From Pseudomonadota bacterium (GTDB taxonomy: Bacteria; Pseudomonadota; Alphaproteobacteria; Rhizobiales; Xanthobacteraceae): 5,477 bases of DNA. The stretch covers positions 1 through 5,477 of the forward strand of contig JAEWBL010000103.1 of NCBI GenBank assembly GCA_023391175.1, read 5' to 3'. Positions 4,542-5,477 of the stretch are shown here, in pieces (positions within the stretch are counted from its first letter, which is position 1; each line of letters begins with the position of its first letter). The position numbers and the translations under genes were made by a program. Below the pieces are notes generated by a model. It ran no database searches and was not told the origin of the DNA. It worked only from the letters and a program-made list of their open reading frames with translations.

Positions 4542-5477
4542 ATGTCCATCGTCAGAAGCATGATCGCCGCCGGATGGATGGGCCTCGCCCTTCTGCCGGG
4601 CGCTGCCGGGGCCGCGGGGCTCGAGAAGCCGAAGATCTCGATCGCGGTTGGTGGCTCCATCAGCCAGATGAACAAGATCGCGTATTTCGTCGCACTGAAT
4701 AAGAAATACTTTGAGGACGAAGGCCTTACGGTGGATTCCACCGCCTTCAGCTCTGGCACCGCGGCCCTCCAGGCCGTGGTCGCCGGCGGGGCCGATATCG
4801 GCGAAGGGGCTTACGAGCATATGCTGCGGCTGCAGGCGAAGGGGCAGGACCTCACTTGCATCACCGTCTTCGGTCGCTATCCGGGCAATGTGCTCGCCGT
4901 GCGCGCCTCGAACGCGGGCAGCATCAAGGGCGTCAAGGACCTCAAGGGCAAGAAGATCGGCATCTCTGCGCCGGGCGCCTCCACCCAGAATTTCGTCGCC
5001 CAGCTGCTGGAGCGGGCCGGCGTCAACTGGAAGGATGCGAGCTTCATCTCCATCGGCACTGGTCCGAGCGCAGTCGCCGCCATCCGCACCGGCACCGAGC
5101 TTGACGCCATCGTGAATCTGGACCCCGCAATCACCTCGCTCACCGATGCGAAGGAAGTGGTGGTGCTGGTGGACAGCCGGAATGCGGAAGGCTCGCAGAT
5201 CGCCTTCGGCGGCCCCTACCTCGCCGACTGTCTCTATGCGCGCACGGACTTCATCAAGGCCAATCCGAATACGTCGCAGGCCGTGTCCAATGCCCTGGTG
5301 CGCGCCATGCAGTGGCTGAAGACCGCAAGCATCGACGACATCATCGCCTCGGTCCCGGCCGAGTATTACAAGGCCGACGAGGCGCTCTACCGCAAATCGC
5401 TGGAGCAGAACCTTTCCGCTTTCCAGTGGGACGGCATCGTGACGCCCGAGGCAGCCAAGAACGTGCTTGCCACCATC
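4542..5477 (+). CDS. ABC transporter periplasmic substrate-binding protein (NitT/TauT family), 3'-truncated by window edge
   Basis: The frame runs 312 codons from ATG 4542 to the last base without a stop; the end lies outside, probably by a few tens of residues. GGAGG at 4532-4536 supports the start. Residues 1-24 form a Sec signal peptide: a short Arg-containing N-region, a hydrophobic core rich in Ala, Gly and Leu, and a probable cleavage after Ala-Gly-Ala24. The mature part opens with a beta strand (KISIAVGG) and the helix IAYFVALNKKYFEDEGLTV. It continues with QAVVAGGADIGEG (78-90), KDLKGKKIGISAPGAST (132-148) and AAIRTGTELDAIVNLDP (179-195). This is the layout of TauA/SsuA/NMT1-type proteins that deliver small organic anions or sulfonates to an ABC importer. 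Two cysteines (106 and 230) fall in the mature protein. The permease and ATPase genes are expected downstream. Expression is probably controlled by the operator at 4451-4465. The ligand cannot be predicted from the sequence. Confidence 0.92.
   Translation, partial: MSIVRSMIAAGWMGLALLPGAAGAAGLEKPKISIAVGGSISQMNKIAYFVALNKKYFEDEGLTVDSTAFSSGTAALQAVVAGGADIGEGAYEHMLRLQAKGQDLTCITVFGRYPGNVLAVRASNAGSIKGVKDLKGKKIGISAPGASTQNFVAQLLERAGVNWKDASFISIGTGPSAVAAIRTGTELDAIVNLDPAITSLTDAKEVVVLVDSRNAEGSQIAFGGPYLADCLYARTDFIKANPNTSQAVSNALVRAMQWLKTASIDDIIASVPAEYYKADEALYRKSLEQNLSAFQWDGIVTPEAAKNVLATI

Overview
The window comes from a GC-rich genome with strong purine-rich Shine-Dalgarno sequences, occasional GTG starts and heavily GC-biased third codon positions. 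Together with the protein style this suggests an alphaproteobacterium, probably Hyphomicrobiales/Xanthobacteraceae-like. The taxonomic guess is inference from composition and protein flavour only. All six genes lie on the + strand, and the longest non-coding stretch is about 163 bases.

Layout. (1) Positions 1-846 hold the 3' part of an extended short-chain dehydrogenase/NAD-dependent epimerase; its nucleotide-binding N-terminus lies before the window. (2) It overlaps by ATGA with a metallo-beta-lactamase-fold hydrolase of the AHL-lactonase-like family (843-1649). (3) After 72 bases, which include a perfect 13-bp tandem repeat that duplicates the Shine-Dalgarno sequence, comes a GntR-family regulator with an FCD domain (1722-2501), followed by a GC-rich hairpin with a pyrimidine tail. 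(4) Next is an alpha/beta hydrolase resembling 3-oxoadipate enol-lactonase (2612-3424), then, 24 bases on, a 3-hydroxyisobutyrate-dehydrogenase-like oxidoreductase with a GTG start (3449-4378). (5) A 163-bp intergenic region carries a sigma70-like promoter whose -10 element is one arm of a perfect palindrome, TATTGT-CAT-ACAATA. This contains the FadR-type GntR operator pattern TNGTNNNACNA. (6) The last gene, open at the right edge (4542-5477), encodes an exported NitT/TauT-type ABC substrate-binding protein.

Taken together, this reads as a regulated uptake-and-catabolism locus for a small organic acid or sugar-acid-like compound. A periplasmic binding protein captures the substrate, two dehydrogenases (SDR and beta-hydroxyacid type) and two unrelated hydrolases (both from families that include lactonases) process it, and a local GntR/FCD repressor probably controls the transport gene through the palindrome. 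The substrate cannot be read from the sequence. No mobile element, CRISPR array, tRNA or rRNA was seen. The individual genes belong to known families; the combination and the operator/promoter arrangement are the most interesting aspects.
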